DNA of 35,033 bases, from contig JAKSIH010000031.1 of NCBI GenBank assembly GCA_024398935.1, forward strand, positions 1-35,033, read 5' to 3'. Origin of the DNA: Fibrobacter sp. GTDB taxonomy: Bacteria > Fibrobacterota > Fibrobacteria > Fibrobacterales > Fibrobacteraceae. Every line of letters starts with the position of its first letter. Within the stretch, counting starts at the first letter, position 1. The notes below the pieces were generated by a model. That model was not told the origin of the DNA and did no database searches. It was given only the letters and a program-made list of their open reading frames with translations. Below, piece after piece: positions 15,321 to 23,181 of the stretch. Both the position numbers and the translations under genes were made by a program.

Positions 15321-15674
15321 ATGCCTCATTTTGTCTACATGCTACGCTGTAAGGGGGACCGTATCTATACGGGCTATGCTGTCGATGTACAGGCCCGCTA
15401 TGAGCAGCACTGTAGCGGTAAGGGAGCGCGGTTTACCAGGGCCTTTCCACCGGAGGGGATTCTCAGGACCTTTGAGCTGGATTCAAGGGAGAGGGCCTTG
15501 CGGTTGGAGGCACGCATAAAAAGGTTGAAACGTGAGGAGAAGGGGCGTCTTGCCTCGGGAGATGAATCTTTGATGAAATCGCTGGAGGACGGCCTGTCGG
15601 AACGGCTTCCGCCCAAGAAAAGAAGAAAGACCCGTATCTTGAAGACTGCGAAGGAAGGGGCTAGTCCCGGCTAG
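15321..15674 (+). CDS. GIY-YIG nuclease-domain protein
   Basis: The first 75 or so residues are a GIY-YIG domain of the YhbQ/UPF0213 type: HFVYMLRC (VYM for GIY), RIYTGYAVD (YTG for YIG), then the catalytic Arg in QARYEQH, GKGARFTRAF, and the metal-binding Glu in LEARIKRLKR. These stand-alone domains are putative DNA nucleases; for most, the biological role is unclear. The remaining 40 residues are basic (PPKKRRKTRILK), consistent with nucleic acid binding. ATG 15321 is chosen over the TTG at 15312. The stop overlaps the stop of the convergent XRE gene in a shared CTAG. Confidence 0.88.
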   Translation: MPHFVYMLRCKGDRIYTGYAVDVQARYEQHCSGKGARFTRAFPPEGILRTFELDSRERALRLEARIKRLKREEKGRLASGDESLMKSLEDGLSERLPPKKRRKTRILKTAKEGASPG

Positions 15675-16006
15675 CGTTTCCTCTTTTTCTTCTTGGTGTT
15701 GGTGATGTAGTCCTTGAGCTTTTTCTGGTCAGCGACCACCTGGAGGGGATGACTCTTCTGGGTGAACTCCTCGAAAGTTTCCCTGATGGCTTCCGGCAGA
15801 TCAATTCCGTTATTGTGTGAATACTTGTACAGGGTGTAGAGGCCCGGTGTGGATTTCCCGTTTTCAAGGTCTCCAATCCACTGTCTGTAGTTGTCGCATT
15901 TTTCCGCGGCGGCAGCCTGGGTCAGGTTCAGTTTTTGCCGCTGGTTTCTGATTTTCTGTCCGAAGACTTGGTCAAATAGTTTTTCTAGGTCGTCCTTCTT
16001 ATTCAT
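15671..16006 (-). CDS. XRE-family helix-turn-helix regulator
   Basis: The product is a 111-residue protein with a Cro/C1-type HTH at about residues 16-70: IRNQRQKLNLTQAAAAEKCDNYRQWIGDLENGKSTPGLYTLYKYS, where the recognition helix is the NYRQWIGDLENG region. The C-terminus (TNTKKKKRKR) is strongly basic and may add non-specific DNA contact. The protein is too short to hold a ligand or peptidase domain. Its stop shares the palindrome CTAG (15671-15674) with the opposite GIY-YIG gene. It lies downstream of, and in the same direction as, the TauE/SafE gene 94 bases away. No operator could be picked out by eye. Confidence 0.88.
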   Translation of the reverse strand: MNKKDDLEKLFDQVFGQKIRNQRQKLNLTQAAAAEKCDNYRQWIGDLENGKSTPGLYTLYKYSHNNGIDLPEAIRETFEEFTQKSHPLQVVADQKKLKDYITNTKKKKRKR

Positions 16007-16100
16007 AGGGAAGGACTTTTAGAAATATGCTTATTCTTTGAGGGCAACCTTAAGATTGCAAAAAAAAGACTGAATTGTAAAATTTTCTAGATAAATTTGT

Positions 16101-16877
16101 TTAGTGAATCATCAGGTCCACGATAAGATAAATGGCTAGGGCGACGCTGCTAATACTGACAAAGTTCTCGATGAACCTGTTGCCCTTCTTGCGTTGCAGG
16201 GAGCTGCCCAGATAGCCGCCAAGCCAGGCTCCCGCAGCCATCACGATGGCGATAGGCCAGTTGACTTTTCCCGCATACGCAAGGGCCGTGGTACTGACGA
16301 TCAGGAATACGGTAGTCAGGCAGTTCTTTAGGGCGTTGACATGGATGGCGTCCAGTCCCGTGTAGCGGGTAAGGCTGAAAATTTGTACGAATCCCACGCC
16401 TACCTGCACGATGCACCCGTAGACGGAAACCAGCGCGAATCCGATGGCGCCTCCCAAGGTAAGCCTTGCAGGTGGGGTCTGCGGAGGCTTTCCCAGGATG
16501 TCCTTGCGGAGTCTGCTCATGATGACCACGAGGCAGATGGCTGCGGCAAGGACCGCCTGGAACATCTTGTCGCCGATGCTTACCAGAAAGAAGACGCCGA
16601 TACACGCTCCCGCGAGGGAGGGGAAGAATAGCTGCCGGAACAGTTTCGTGTTCAGGTAGCCGTGCTTGGCGAGATTTGCCACAGAGCTGATGTTTCCGAT
16701 AATGAGGCCGATTCGGTTGGTGCCGTTGGCGACCGTCGCCGGCATCCCGAGAAATATCATGATGGGAAGGCTCAGGGAGCTTCCGCCACCGGCGATGCTG
16801 TTGATCAGGCTGACTACGGCTCCCAGGATAAAGAATACGGCGTACTGGCCGTATTCCCACCAGCCCGCCTCTATCAT
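16101..16877 (-). CDS. TauE/SafE-family (TSUP) anion permease
   Basis: The product is a 258-residue membrane protein with about eight hydrophobic segments. It begins with FFILGAVVSLINSIAGGGSSLSLPIM, the family's duplicated GGG-type motif, followed by ANGTNRIGLIIGN. The second repeat is around GGAIGFALVSVYGCIVQVGVGF. TSUP proteins export sulfite, sulfoacetate or related organic anions across the inner membrane; the substrate cannot be told from sequence. The ATG overlaps the stop of the lipoprotein gene (ATGA at 16874-16877), so translation is probably coupled and this is the third gene of the PBP operon. A link to cell-wall synthesis is possible but not shown. Confidence 0.9.
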   Translation of the reverse strand: MIEAGWWEYGQYAVFFILGAVVSLINSIAGGGSSLSLPIMIFLGMPATVANGTNRIGLIIGNISSVANLAKHGYLNTKLFRQLFFPSLAGACIGVFFLVSIGDKMFQAVLAAAICLVVIMSRLRKDILGKPPQTPPARLTLGGAIGFALVSVYGCIVQVGVGFVQIFSLTRYTGLDAIHVNALKNCLTTVFLIVSTTALAYAGKVNWPIAIVMAAGAWLGGYLGSSLQRKKGNRFIENFVSISSVALAIYLIVDLMIH

Positions 16878-18445
16878 TTTTCAAGTTCCTTTTCCAGGAA
16901 CTTCCTGTTGTCCTGTACCTTCTGGATCTGGGTACTTTCGGGATATTCGGCGATGCACTTGTCCAGGGGGGCGATGGCGCTCTGGAGCAGGGCCTTTTTC
17001 TTTTCGGCGTTCTTCTGCTTCTGGGCCTTGGCGAACAGCTGTGAAGTTTCCTTTCGCTGGGCGTTGCAGTAGGCGTCCGCCAGTTCCACGTACTTCTCCA
17101 TGGCCTCCTTGCGGAGGTTGCTTGCCTTAAGCTTTGTCAGCAGTTCCTTTGCCTGGGCGAACTTCTTGCCGTCAATCAGGGCGCTGGCCTCCTCCATGGC
17201 CTTTGCCGGATCGTGCTTGTCCCAGTACTTGGAGGCTTCGGAACCTGCAGCCTGTGCCGTTTCGCGGATGTAGTCGATAAGGGCCTGGATCTTCAGGTCG
17301 TTCTCGAAATCGCGGTGGCGCATCTGGAAATCGAGGGCCCGCTGTTCCGCCTCTTCGAACTGCGCCCGCTGATCAACCATGGCCTTGATGGTCGCCATTT
17401 CCTTCTGGGCTCGCTTCAGGGTGTTGCTGTAGGCTACCTGCTTTTGCTCGTTGGCGAAGCGTGTCAGGGAATCGCCTGGAGCGAGGGCTATCAGGCTGTC
17501 CGCAGTTTCCGCCACGATGCTGTAGGAGGTCTGGACCCGGTTCATGTTCTTGATCTGGAGTACCAGGGGCTCATACTGCTTGGCCAGCTCCGCATTGGTC
17601 TTCCCGAATTCGTTGAGCATGGAATCGGCGGTGCTTTCCCATTGATTCCAGAGAGGCTTGATAACGCGGAAACGCTGAAGGTAGGTCACGGCGGAATCGA
17701 TCATTCCCTGCTTGTAGAGAGTGTCTGCAAAGGCGAAGACTCTGCTGGCCAGGGCGGGGAATTCCTGATAGGGATCCGGGGGGATTATTGCACTTTCGAC
17801 CGTCCTTGCGGAATCTGGAGGAAGTTTCCCGCCGGCTGTGGAATCTGCTGCAGGGGCTATCTCTGCTGAATCCGTCCTTGCGGTATCGGCTGCGGGAACG
17901 ATGGCCGGAAGGTCGGGCGTTTCTGCTTCGGAGGGACTTGCCGGCTGTTCCACTTTGGAAGGTTCCGACCTGGAAGTGTCTGCCTTGGAAGGTTCTACTA
18001 TGGGGGATTCCGTCTTGGAAGTTTCCACCTTGGAAGAATCCGTCCTGGAAGAGTCTGCGGTGGAGGATTCCTCTTTAGAGGGTTCCGCCTTGGAACTTTC
18101 CTGCCTGGACTGTTCCAGTCTGGACGGATCGTCGGATTTTGCAGCTTGCGCGGCAGGTTCTTCTACGGGGGTGGAGGTACAGACGCAGTCCGCAGGTACA
18201 CTTGCGGTTTGCGCTGCGGGAGCCTGCTGGGGGGCGGTTTCCGCCTTGAGTGCACTTTCGGCGACATCCTGCTGTTCGGGGATGGTTGCGGGGGCCGTGG
18301 GGGTGATTTTTGCGGGAGCCTCGGCTGTCGGTTCTACGCAGGGTGCCGGGGCGCCGGCGCATGCGCTTAGGAAGGAGGCTGTAGCCAGGGCCGCAGCGAC
18401 CTGCAGTTTCCTTGAGTTCCTGAAAGAGTTCAGCTTCTTATTCAT
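16874..18445 (-). CDS. Lipoprotein with Ser/Glu/Pro-rich linker and helical repeat domain
   Basis: The product is a lipoprotein of 523 residues. The leader ends in SFLSAC (Cys about 29). Residues about 30-215 are low complexity: an Ala/Pro-rich part, then repeated SSK.E.S and SKVE.SK units, then another Ala/Pro/Asp part. This looks like a long flexible reach across the periplasm. Residues about 225-523 are helical with TPR-like periodicity (DTLYKQGMIDSAVTYLQRF; KKFAQAKELLTKLKA; LDKCIAEYPESTQIQKV). It lies 18 bases after the bifunctional PBP gene. This layout resembles LpoA, an outer-membrane lipoprotein with a TPR-like domain that activates PBP1A in gammaproteobacteria, but sequence homology is not claimed. 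Overlap with the next gene is 4 bases (ATGA). Confidence 0.82.
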   Translation of the reverse strand: MNKKLNSFRNSRKLQVAAALATASFLSACAGAPAPCVEPTAEAPAKITPTAPATIPEQQDVAESALKAETAPQQAPAAQTASVPADCVCTSTPVEEPAAQAAKSDDPSRLEQSRQESSKAEPSKEESSTADSSRTDSSKVETSKTESPIVEPSKADTSRSEPSKVEQPASPSEAETPDLPAIVPAADTARTDSAEIAPAADSTAGGKLPPDSARTVESAIIPPDPYQEFPALASRVFAFADTLYKQGMIDSAVTYLQRFRVIKPLWNQWESTADSMLNEFGKTNAELAKQYEPLVLQIKNMNRVQTSYSIVAETADSLIALAPGDSLTRFANEQKQVAYSNTLKRAQKEMATIKAMVDQRAQFEEAEQRALDFQMRHRDFENDLKIQALIDYIRETAQAAGSEASKYWDKHDPAKAMEEASALIDGKKFAQAKELLTKLKASNLRKEAMEKYVELADAYCNAQRKETSQLFAKAQKQKNAEKKKALLQSAIAPLDKCIAEYPESTQIQKVQDNRKFLEKELEK

Positions 18446-18463
18446 CCTGATCCTTTTAAAACC

Positions 18464-21400
18464 TTATTCTGCTTCGATGGGAACAAAGGCCTTCTGGCCG
18501 TCAAAATTTTGGGGCAGGTCCCACTCGTCCTGTTTCGGGGCTTCCTGGCTAGGTGCTGCGGGCTGAACGGATGGCTCTGCGGGCGCCTGGTCTGCGGAGG
18601 GTTCCCTTGCTGCAGGGACCTCTTCCTTCTTTTCCGCTATAGGTGCTGCTGCCGGCTGAGTTTCCCTTTGGGGGGGAGGTTCTGCTGCCGTTGGTGATTC
18701 GGCCACGGGCTGTCCTGCCGGAGTCGGCTCTGTTGCGGGCTGCTCGCCGGGGGTATCTTCGATGGGGGCGAATTCTACAGGTTCGTCTACCGGCACGGGC
18801 ATTTCCATGCTGGTCATGATTCCTGCCTCGGCGGCGTTTTCTGCCGCAAACTGGTGGACCTGGGCGGGAGTAAATCCGGGAACGTCAAGCCAGGGCAGGG
18901 GGCGTCCCTTGCTCAGGTCGGCGCCTGCGATGGCGACACCTGTCATGGGATCCACTGTCAGTTCGCCTCTCTGCTTCTTGAAGACCAGGGGCACTTCCTT
19001 GGCCAGCTGGGACGGAAGATCCAGGAAGTCGACTTGTTTTGAAATGCCCAGGTTTGCAATCTCCGCGGTGGCGAAATCCGCCCACTGGGGAAGGCCACCG
19101 GAGGCGCCTGCGATGCGGGTCTTGCCTGCCTTCATGGGGCGGTTGTTGTCAAAGCCCACATAGCTTCCGATGGCGATGACGGAATCGTTCACGGCGCCGC
19201 CCAGCACCTTGCTGTAAGTGGGGATGGCGCCCATGAATGCCACGTTCTTGTAATCGTTGGTGGTACCGGTCTTTCCGAAGGCGGGGTAGGTCCATGTGAT
19301 GGACTTGTCCGGAGACTGGACGGTAATGCTCTTGCGCCTGGAGAAGGCGGTTCCGTTTACGAAGACGGAATGGAGCATGGCGGCCACCTGGGTGGTGATG
19401 TTTTCGTCCAGGATGGTCTTGCTTTCGATTTCGTCGGTAAAGATGACCCGGTTGTCACGATCCCTGATTTCCTTGATGAGGCAGGGTTCTGTCCACTGGT
19501 TGCCTCCGCTCTTGCAACGGAAAACTTTTCCGGTGAGAATTGTCTGGTAGGCGGTGGTAATGTCGATGAGGGGAATTTCGTTTACACCGAGGGGCATGCT
19601 CTGCACTTTCTTCAGCTTTTGCTGAATGCCGATTTCCTTTGCGAACCTTGCGTAGTCTGCCATGGACAGGGAACGCTTATAGTCGGGCCAGTAACGGATG
19701 TATTCGGAACTCAGGTAATCCTTGCTCTTGTCCATAGGCTCGATCAGGGAACTCAGCTTCTTGAAGTCGGCCAGGGTAAAATTGCTGAAAAGGTTTACGG
19801 ATTCCATGGGAGGCAGGGTGCTTGCCACATCCGGGTCCAGCTCCTTGATCTCTCGGTCGCGGAGAACTTCGGCATAGTGCTTGTAGTTATGATTTACGAA
19901 CTTTCCAAGTTCCGGGGCCTTCTTTGTAGCCTTTACCGCAATGTCGTTGTAGGTTCCGAATCTCAGGTTGGAAAGGGCGAGAGCCTTGAGGTCCTTGCCT
20001 TCGGATTGGTAGTCGCGGGTCAGCTTTTCCTTGGCCTTGGTGAACTCGATTTCCTCACGGACTTCGTCCTTGAGGATCAGACCGAACTTGTCGCGAAGTC
20101 TTGTAAAGTAGGCCTTGGAGTCTTCGTTTGCCTTGCGGGCATAGCCGTTTTCTTCGGCCACGGCGAGGAACTCCTCGTCGGAAAGTCTATCCAGCAGGTG
20201 GTCCAGCAGCCAGATACTTGCCACGTTCTCGGAGCGGGTGGCGGCCCAGGCCATGGTAACTTCGTCGCCCTTGTTCTTGTGGTCCGGGCGTGGGTAGTAG
20301 AACTGGTTGGTGAACTGGAATACATTGTAGTCGTTTTCCAGGACATCCTGATAGTTCCAGTTGTATTTCAGGGCGAGCGTATAGAGCAGGGGTTTCCAGC
20401 TGGAGCCTAGCTGGCGCAGCGCCTTGAAGCTGCGGTCGTAGCCGGTGTTATGGAAACCACCCTGGCTTGCAATGACTTTGCCGTCCTTAAGCGCAAGGAG
20501 AGCTCCCTGGAGGACAGGTTCCGTCTCGATTTTGCAGGGGATGAATCCGTCCACCAGCTTGTCGTCCAGTACGCTCACCAGCATGATGGACTCCTTGGCC
20601 AGCTTGTTTGCAAGAGCCTTGTCCGCATCGCCGTTGATCTGTGTCGCAAAGGCCTTCAGGGCCTTGTCGTCGATATGTCCCTTCAGTTGCCCGAAGCTTA
20701 CGGTGATGGATTTCAGCTTGCCCTTGCTGTCATAGTTTACTTCCTCGATGGAGCCGTAGAGATAGTCGCCCTTGTGCGCGGTACGGACTTTTGTAATGTA
20801 CTGGTTCTTGGGAAGCACATAGCCGCCCAGCTGCAGTTGCAGGTTGCTGATGTTCGTTTGCAGTGCGTGCTTTGCCGCTTCCTGGGCCTTGGCGTCAATG
20901 GTCGTGGTAATGGTGAGCTGGGCCTTGTGCCAGTCGTCGATTCCCTTCTCCTCGAATAGGGCCTTGAAGTAATCGCTGTTCAGGCTTTCCTCTACCCGCT
21001 CCAGGATAGTGCTCATGGCGAACCTGAAATCGCCGTGCTTAAAGTTTAGGGGTTCCTTCAGTGCAGCGTCCATTTCCTCCTGGGTAATGTACTTCTGGTC
21101 CACCATGCGGCCAAGCACATAGTTCAGTCGTTCCCTTCCGCGCTTTAGGGCCCGTTCCCTGCGTTCGGGAGTTTTCTGGATAAAGGGGTCGTAGTTAAAG
21201 GGACCCTTTACGGAGCCTGCAATGAAGGCGCATTCGGCAAGAGTCAGCTTGTTCTCGGCATCCTTCTTGAAGATGTCCTTGTCAAAGAAGTACTGGGCTG
21301 CAATGGCGACTCCCTTGCCTGTGCCGGAAACATGGAACTGGTTCAGGTAGAATTCCAGGATGTCTTCCTTGGAGAAATGGGTTTCCATACGGAGGGCGTT

Positions 21401-21913
21401 GATCAGCTCCTTCCACTTTTCCTTGAAGGAGCGTTCCTCGCGGCCGTAAATGTTCTTGACGGTTTGCTGGGTCAGGGTGGAGCCTCCCTGGCGCATGTGG
21501 CCGGCCTTGAGGTTGGATACCATGGCGCGGGTAAATCCGTAGAAGCTAAAGCCGTTATGGTCCCAGTAGTCCGCGTCCTCTGCTGCGATAAGGGCGTTGA
21601 CGATGTTGGTGGGAATGTCGCCATAGGGGACATACAGTCGGTGGTTCGCGTCAAAGAAGGAGCCAAGGAGCTGGGTGCCGTCATCGTAGTAGACGCGGGT
21701 TTCCCCGGAAAGGACCTGCATGACGGTTTCGCGGTTGAACTGGTTGTCGGGATCCTGCTTCGGCAGGACCTTGAACACGATAATGTAGGCCGGGATGCAG
21801 CAAATGAGTCCCACGAGAACGAAGGCTGCAAAAATCTTGAAAAGTTTTTTTACGGTGGCGAAGCTGAAAAACCTGGCTTTGGCCTTTACCTTTTTTTTCT
21901 TTTTATCTGCCAT
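18464..21913 (-). CDS. Bifunctional class A penicillin-binding protein with long insert and tail
   Basis: This enzyme polymerises and cross-links peptidoglycan on the outer face of the inner membrane. Numbering starts at ATG 21913 (MADKKKKK); the frame extends 14 codons to a TTG that is less likely. One membrane anchor lies at about 22-49. The GT51 glycosyltransferase has IAAEDADYWDHNGF (catalytic Glu about 112) and QGGSTLTQQ (142-150). The transpeptidase has SSWK (504-507), SEN (561-563) and KTGTTND (881-887). The protein is long at 1,149 residues. About 318 residues separate SEN from KTG, far more than usual, with a charged helical insert at about 570-770. The last 130 or so residues are a Pro/Ala/Glu tail. 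It is the first gene of a three-gene operon with the lipoprotein and permease. A PBP1A label is plausible, but not fixed. Confidence 0.93.
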   Translation of the reverse strand: MADKKKKKVKAKARFFSFATVKKLFKIFAAFVLVGLICCIPAYIIVFKVLPKQDPDNQFNRETVMQVLSGETRVYYDDGTQLLGSFFDANHRLYVPYGDIPTNIVNALIAAEDADYWDHNGFSFYGFTRAMVSNLKAGHMRQGGSTLTQQTVKNIYGREERSFKEKWKELINALRMETHFSKEDILEFYLNQFHVSGTGKGVAIAAQYFFDKDIFKKDAENKLTLAECAFIAGSVKGPFNYDPFIQKTPERRERALKRGRERLNYVLGRMVDQKYITQEEMDAALKEPLNFKHGDFRFAMSTILERVEESLNSDYFKALFEEKGIDDWHKAQLTITTTIDAKAQEAAKHALQTNISNLQLQLGGYVLPKNQYITKVRTAHKGDYLYGSIEEVNYDSKGKLKSITVSFGQLKGHIDDKALKAFATQINGDADKALANKLAKESIMLVSVLDDKLVDGFIPCKIETEPVLQGALLALKDGKVIASQGGFHNTGYDRSFKALRQLGSSWKPLLYTLALKYNWNYQDVLENDYNVFQFTNQFYYPRPDHKNKGDEVTMAWAATRSENVASIWLLDHLLDRLSDEEFLAVAEENGYARKANEDSKAYFTRLRDKFGLILKDEVREEIEFTKAKEKLTRDYQSEGKDLKALALSNLRFGTYNDIAVKATKKAPELGKFVNHNYKHYAEVLRDREIKELDPDVASTLPPMESVNLFSNFTLADFKKLSSLIEPMDKSKDYLSSEYIRYWPDYKRSLSMADYARFAKEIGIQQKLKKVQSMPLGVNEIPLIDITTAYQTILTGKVFRCKSGGNQWTEPCLIKEIRDRDNRVIFTDEIESKTILDENITTQVAAMLHSVFVNGTAFSRRKSITVQSPDKSITWTYPAFGKTGTTNDYKNVAFMGAIPTYSKVLGGAVNDSVIAIGSYVGFDNNRPMKAGKTRIAGASGGLPQWADFATAEIANLGISKQVDFLDLPSQLAKEVPLVFKKQRGELTVDPMTGVAIAGADLSKGRPLPWLDVPGFTPAQVHQFAAENAAEAGIMTSMEMPVPVDEPVEFAPIEDTPGEQPATEPTPAGQPVAESPTAAEPPPQRETQPAAAPIAEKKEEVPAAREPSADQAPAEPSVQPAAPSQEAPKQDEWDLPQNFDGQKAFVPIEAE

Positions 21914-22048
21914 AGGAAATTTATCGCTGACGGTCGTCTCTTGATTTCTATACAATGTAAAATCTAGAATTTTTAGGTTTTTGACTCCGCTTTTTGAAAC
22001 CTTTTCGCTTGTTTTAAAGGGTTTTTGACTGTTTTTTGAAATTTGCCC

Positions 22049-22077
22049 TTGAAAAAATCCTGAAATATATGTAAAAT
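22049..22077 (+). promoter_or_regulatory. Sigma-70-type promoter of tRNA-Ser
   Basis: TTGAAA (22049-22054), a 17-base spacer, and TAAAAT (22072-22077). Expected start of transcription is about 22084, ten bases before the tRNA. Confidence 0.65.
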
Positions 22078-22093
22078 TAGAGCCCCCAAAGAT

Positions 22094-22182
22094 GGGAAGA
22101 TGGCCGAGCTGGCCGAAGGCGCGTCCCTGCTAAGGACGTATAGGACTTAATCCTATCGCGAGTTCGAATCTCGCTCTTCCCG
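22094..22182 (+). tRNA. tRNA-Ser (anticodon GCT)
   Basis: A complete cloverleaf can be drawn: acceptor GGGAAGA / TCTTCCC, D-arm GCC...GGC, anticodon stem CGTCC / GGACG with loop CTGCTAA (anticodon GCT at 22129-22131), a long class II variable arm (TATAGGA...TCCTATC) and T-arm GCGAG-TTCGAAT-CTCGC. Discriminator is G. The CCA end is not encoded. It reads the codons AGC and AGU. Confidence 0.97.
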
Positions 22183-22190
22183 CTGAAAAG

Positions 22191-22218
22191 CCCCAGATCG
22201 AAAGATCTGGGGTTTTTT
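22191..22218 (+). terminator. Intrinsic terminator of tRNA-Ser
   Basis: Perfect 9-bp stem CCCCAGATC / GATCTGGGG with a GAAA tetraloop, followed by six T. Confidence 0.93.
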
Positions 22219-22220
22219 AT

Positions 22221-22500
22221 ATGCAAAGGGGGGACTCTGTCCCCCCTCTGGACATCCCCTTGCAGGCAACGGGGGAACCGTTGCTTGGAGTGTTTCGGGA
22301 TTGCATCGTCGGGGGGTAATCGGGAATTGGGGGGACTCTGTCCCCCCTCTGGATGGCGCAAGCGCCAGGATGCTGGGCTCGGTCATGGCAAAGCGAGCTT
22401 TGCCGCGACTCTCGCCCTACGCACCTGTCCCCCTTGCAAGCAACGGGGAACCGTTGCTTGGAGTATTTCGGGATTGCATCGTCGGGGGTAATCGGGAGTT
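22221..22500. repeat. Dense island of direct repeats and hairpins
   Basis: This gene-free stretch holds two directly repeated modules. Module A is GGGGGGAC-TCT-GTCCCCCC followed by CTCTGGA, at 22228-22253 and 22329-22353. Module B (about 70 bases) is at 22258-22328 and 22432-22500, nearly identical, with an inner stem GCAACGG / CCGTTGC. Between them lie two more perfect hairpins, TGGCGC-AA-GCGCCA (22354-22367) and GGCAAAGC-GA-GCTTTGCC (22387-22404). A relative of module A occurs again after rpoN at 34931. Confidence 0.8.
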
Positions 22501-22526
22501 TTTGGGGGCTTTTTTGAATTTTATGC

Positions 22527-22557
22527 TTGACTTTCGTCTAGTTTATTGCGATATTAT
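22527..22557 (+). promoter_or_regulatory. Possible sigma-70-type promoter of the small paralogue pair
   Basis: TTGACT (22527-22532) and TATTAT (22552-22557) with a 19-base spacer, longer than the ideal 17. Start of transcription would be about 22564, giving a 20-odd base leader that contains AAAGGAG. Confidence 0.4.
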
Positions 22558-22586
22558 AGCCTGCAAAGTTTTTTAAAGGAGTTATT

Positions 22587-22736
22587 ATGAAAATCTCTAG
22601 TTTCCTTGCCGGTCTTGCCGTTGGTGCAATTGCCGCTGTCGTTGTTTCCAAGAAGCTGAACAGCTGTGACTGCGATGAAGATTGCGAAGATCAGGACGAA
22701 GCTTCCTGCGAAGAATGCGAAACCGAAAAGGCCTAA
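22587..22736 (+). CDS. 49-residue membrane-anchored Cys/Asp/Glu-rich protein
   Basis: This small gene has a strong AAAGGAG ribosome-binding site (22576-22582) and ends at a TAA. The first 24 residues (MKISSFLAGLAVGAIAAVVV, then SKKL) are one hydrophobic helix with a Gly/Ala face. The rest is very acidic, with five Cys at 27, 29, 33, 41 and 44 in CDCDEDC and CEEC spacing, which could bind a metal ion or form disulfides. The N-terminus is almost identical to that of the next gene (22748), showing that the two are paralogues with different tails. The YtxH family of membrane-anchored stress proteins has a similar start, but that link is weak. Function unknown. Confidence 0.8.
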   Translation: MKISSFLAGLAVGAIAAVVVSKKLNSCDCDEDCEDQDEASCEECETEKA

Positions 22737-22747
22737 TAGGGTAGCCT

Positions 22748-23074
22748 ATGAAAATCTCCAATTTTCTAGCGGGTCTTGCTGTTGGCGCTGTGGCCGCAGC
22801 CGTGGTCGGTAAAAAGCTTTGCCACTGCAGGGCTTCTTCCGATGTGGGTCTTGCCCAGGCAAACGAGACTATCGATTCCCTTCGGTCATCCATCGACAGC
22901 TTTACCAAGCAGCTGGGTGAGCGTATCGAGTCCGAGCAGACTTATGCGGCCCGTTGCGACGAGCTGAATGCAAAGATCGAAAGCCAGACTGCCGAAATCG
23001 AAAAGCTGAAGGATCTCTGCGCCCTGCAGGAGGCTCAGAACAAGAAATTGGAACAGAGAATTTCCCAGGGATAG
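22748..23074 (+). CDS. Membrane-anchored coiled-coil protein, paralogue of the preceding gene
   Basis: The product has 108 residues. It starts MKISNFLAGLAVGAVAAAVV-GKKL, matching the preceding 49-residue protein almost residue for residue over 24 positions, then C25-H-C27. From about residue 35 to 105 it has heptad-like spacing of hydrophobics (LAQANETIDSLRSSIDSF; IESQTAEIEKLKDL; QEAQNKKLEQRI), which predicts a coiled coil. It begins 11 bases after the first gene's stop, so the two are co-transcribed and share the terminator at 23103. The coiled coil may make it a scaffold or oligomer at the membrane. Function unknown. Confidence 0.85.
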   Translation: MKISNFLAGLAVGAVAAAVVGKKLCHCRASSDVGLAQANETIDSLRSSIDSFTKQLGERIESEQTYAARCDELNAKIESQTAEIEKLKDLCALQEAQNKKLEQRISQG

Positions 23075-23102
23075 CTCCGTTTATCCTGAAATTCGTTCTC
23101 CT

Positions 23103-23137
23103 GTCCGAAACTGGATTGCTGGTTTCGGACTTTTTTT
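23103..23137 (+). terminator. Intrinsic terminator
   Basis: Perfect 9-bp stem GTCCGAAAC / GTTTCGGAC, 10-base loop, seven T. Confidence 0.9.
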
Positions 23138-23181
23138 GTTGATTAGTTAAATTTGCGATTGTTTTTTTGGTTATTCTCTCG

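Noticed and set aside
15661..15876. Second minus-strand frame inside the XRE gene
   Set aside because: The overlapping frame at 15671-16006 has a clear HTH; this one has no motif.
22077..22386. Minus-strand frames across tRNA-Ser and the repeat island
   Set aside because: They are translations of the tRNA and the repeats. Such frames are common false genes.
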